64,000 bases of DNA from Undibacterium sp. YM2 (GTDB lineage: Bacteria; Pseudomonadota; Gammaproteobacteria; Burkholderiales; Burkholderiaceae_D), in assembly GCF_009937975.1 (NCBI RefSeq), contig NZ_AP018441.1, positions 1,240,001 to 1,304,000 on the forward strand. The letters are read 5' to 3'. Shown here piece by piece: positions 62,890 to 64,000 of this stretch (position 1 is the stretch's first letter; each line of letters begins with the position of its first letter). Position numbers and translations under genes: made by a program. Under the pieces are notes generated by a model, which worked only from the letters and a program-made list of their open reading frames with translations, had not been told where the DNA came from and did no database searches.

Positions 62890-64000
62890 ATGGCTATCGT
62901 TGATCCTGATCTGACTTTGGATGCCGAGTCACACCGGCTGGAAGAGTGGTATCTCTTGTTGGGGGAGCTTTCCCATTGTTTGTGGTACACGGCAGAATTG
63001 CCTGAGATGTTGCGTGGCTTTTGTCGCATCCTGGTACAGCGTGCTGGCTATTTGTGCGCCGAGGTGGAACTGGACTTGGGTGACAAGTCAGAAGTTTACC
63101 GCTTTCGCGCAGACAGACAGGCTGGAAAAGAGACAAAATACCTGGTCCTTCCTTTGCAGCGTTATGGTGATGTGCTGGCGCAATTGCGCGTTGGCGCTGA
63201 CTTTGATCTCAGTGAAAATGGTGATGCATGCAACATACTGAGTCGCTTCGCCAACGAACTGGCGCAGGCCATCCATGCCCTCAGCAGTACCCATGAACAC
63301 CATGATCTGCAAGACAATATGGAAATGCTGGCACTGTCTGTGCAGCAAAGCCCGTTTGCGGTAGTCATTACCAATGCCGATGGTGAGCTCGAATATGGCA
63401 ATGACAGCTTTTGCCGTATTTCTGGCTATGCACTGAACGAGGTGCTGGGCAAGCATGTGTTCTGGAATTCTGGCGACCCTGCTGATGAAAAAGTCATGCG
63501 CATCATCAAGGCGCTCAAGGTTGGCGAGCACTGGCAGGGAGATGTACTCAGCCATCGCAAGGATGGCACAGCATACTGGGAAAGACAGATGGTCAGCCCC
63601 CTATGCAATGCAAACGGCCATATCACCCATCTGGTCGCTGTCAAACAAGACATTACCGATAGCAAATTCCAGTTGAAGGAAGTCGAACAGGCCTTGCTCT
63701 TGCGTGAACAGGCTTTGGTATCCAGCAGTAATGGCATCATGATTACCCGCAGTGATGACAGTGATCATTCCATCGTCTATGTGAATCCTGCTTTCGAACG
63801 TATTACTGGCTATACAGCACAGGAAGTCATAGGCAGGGAAGGGCGCTTTTTGGTCAGGGAAGACCTGGCACAACCTGATCTGGAAGAAATTCGCAGTGCC
63901 TTGCGGGAAAAAAGAGCAGGCTGCGCACTGCTGCGCAATTACCGCAAGGATGGTACGCAATTCTGGAATGAATTGCATATCTCACCCGTCAAGGATGCGG
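62890..64000 (+). CDS. Multi-PAS sensor protein (3' end outside window)
   Basis: The frame opens at the ATG 62890 and is still open at the window end (370 codons). A GAF-like or unknown N-terminal region covers about residues 15-150 (WYLLLGELSHCLWYTAELP, FANELAQAIHALSS). A first PAS domain lies at about 155-275 (SPFAVVITNADGELEYGNDSF, ITGY-like RISGYALNEVLGK, MVSPLCNANGHITHLVAVKQ) and a second from about 285 (GIMITRSDDSDHSIVYVNPAF, ERITGYTAQEVIG). The output domain lies beyond the window; GGDEF/EAL or histidine kinase are both possible. No strong ribosome site is seen (GCAGAG upstream). Confidence 0.85.
   Translation, partial: MAIVDPDLTLDAESHRLEEWYLLLGELSHCLWYTAELPEMLRGFCRILVQRAGYLCAEVELDLGDKSEVYRFRADRQAGKETKYLVLPLQRYGDVLAQLRVGADFDLSENGDACNILSRFANELAQAIHALSSTHEHHDLQDNMEMLALSVQQSPFAVVITNADGELEYGNDSFCRISGYALNEVLGKHVFWNSGDPADEKVMRIIKALKVGEHWQGDVLSHRKDGTAYWERQMVSPLCNANGHITHLVAVKQDITDSKFQLKEVEQALLLREQALVSSSNGIMITRSDDSDHSIVYVNPAFERITGYTAQEVIGREGRFLVREDLAQPDLEEIRSALREKRAGCALLRNYRKDGTQFWNELHISPVKDA

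Overview
This is a 64 kb stretch of a Gram-negative chromosome. It contains outer-membrane TonB receptors, a two-partner secretion system, a LOS/LPS heptose phosphatase (gmhB) and AmpG/AmiD-type murein recycling genes. The glyQ-glyS-gmhB-plsC-ygjP order, the tsaD/plsY neighbourhood, the moderate GC content and the general look of the proteins suggest a betaproteobacterium of the Burkholderiales, probably Oxalobacteraceae (Undibacterium-like). That placement is inference, since no rRNA gene is present. I found no tRNA, rRNA, CRISPR array, prophage or insertion sequence.

Layout. 1-3.1 kb: plsY (cut by the window edge), a Cache-domain protein, tsaD and a NasT-like ANTAR regulator. 3.2-6.4 kb: an nrtABC-type nitrate transporter operon whose leader carries two hexaloop hairpins plus an intrinsic terminator, a near-textbook ANTAR antitermination target. 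6.8-9.1 kb: a membrane GGDEF/EAL protein with a destroyed GGDEF motif. 9.5-14.4 kb: the prkA-yeaH-spoVR stress operon, preceded by a 14-bp tandem repeat. 14.5-23.2 kb: mixed housekeeping genes, a TonB receptor with a DUF2946 partner, an amino-acid permease, creA and an HDOD protein. 23.2-23.65 kb: two tiny membrane proteins behind a strongly structured leader. 23.8-27.6 kb: a tetR-hlyD-ABC efflux operon whose hlyD has a damaged 5' end.

27.6-38.9 kb is a peptidoglycan recycling island. It holds a DD-carboxypeptidase, an AmiD/AmpD-like amidase, a BadF-type amino-sugar kinase, an AmpG-like importer, an M14-type amidohydrolase, an MppA/OppA-like binding protein, a VanX-type D-Ala-D-Ala dipeptidase, a beta-lactamase-fold hydrolase, a LysR regulator, murQ and an L,D-transpeptidase. 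The LysR gene and murQ each carry a single-base frameshift in a G/C homopolymer, so the sugar branch looks broken as sequenced. A DigH-like glycosidase and a NagX-like membrane protein (43.6-46.5 kb) extend the cell-wall theme. Between them lie a lipoprotein serpin and a second large TonB receptor.

48.3-56.9 kb is a two-partner secretion operon, tpsB-tpsA-fecR. TpsA (about 2056 residues) ends in 29 consecutive 19-residue repeats, each with two cysteines in strictly regular spacing (58 in all), and a cysteine as its penultimate residue. This is the most striking and least explained element of the window. 56.9-62.5 kb: ygjP-like protease, plsC, gmhB, glyS and glyQ on the minus strand. The window ends inside a multi-PAS sensor gene.
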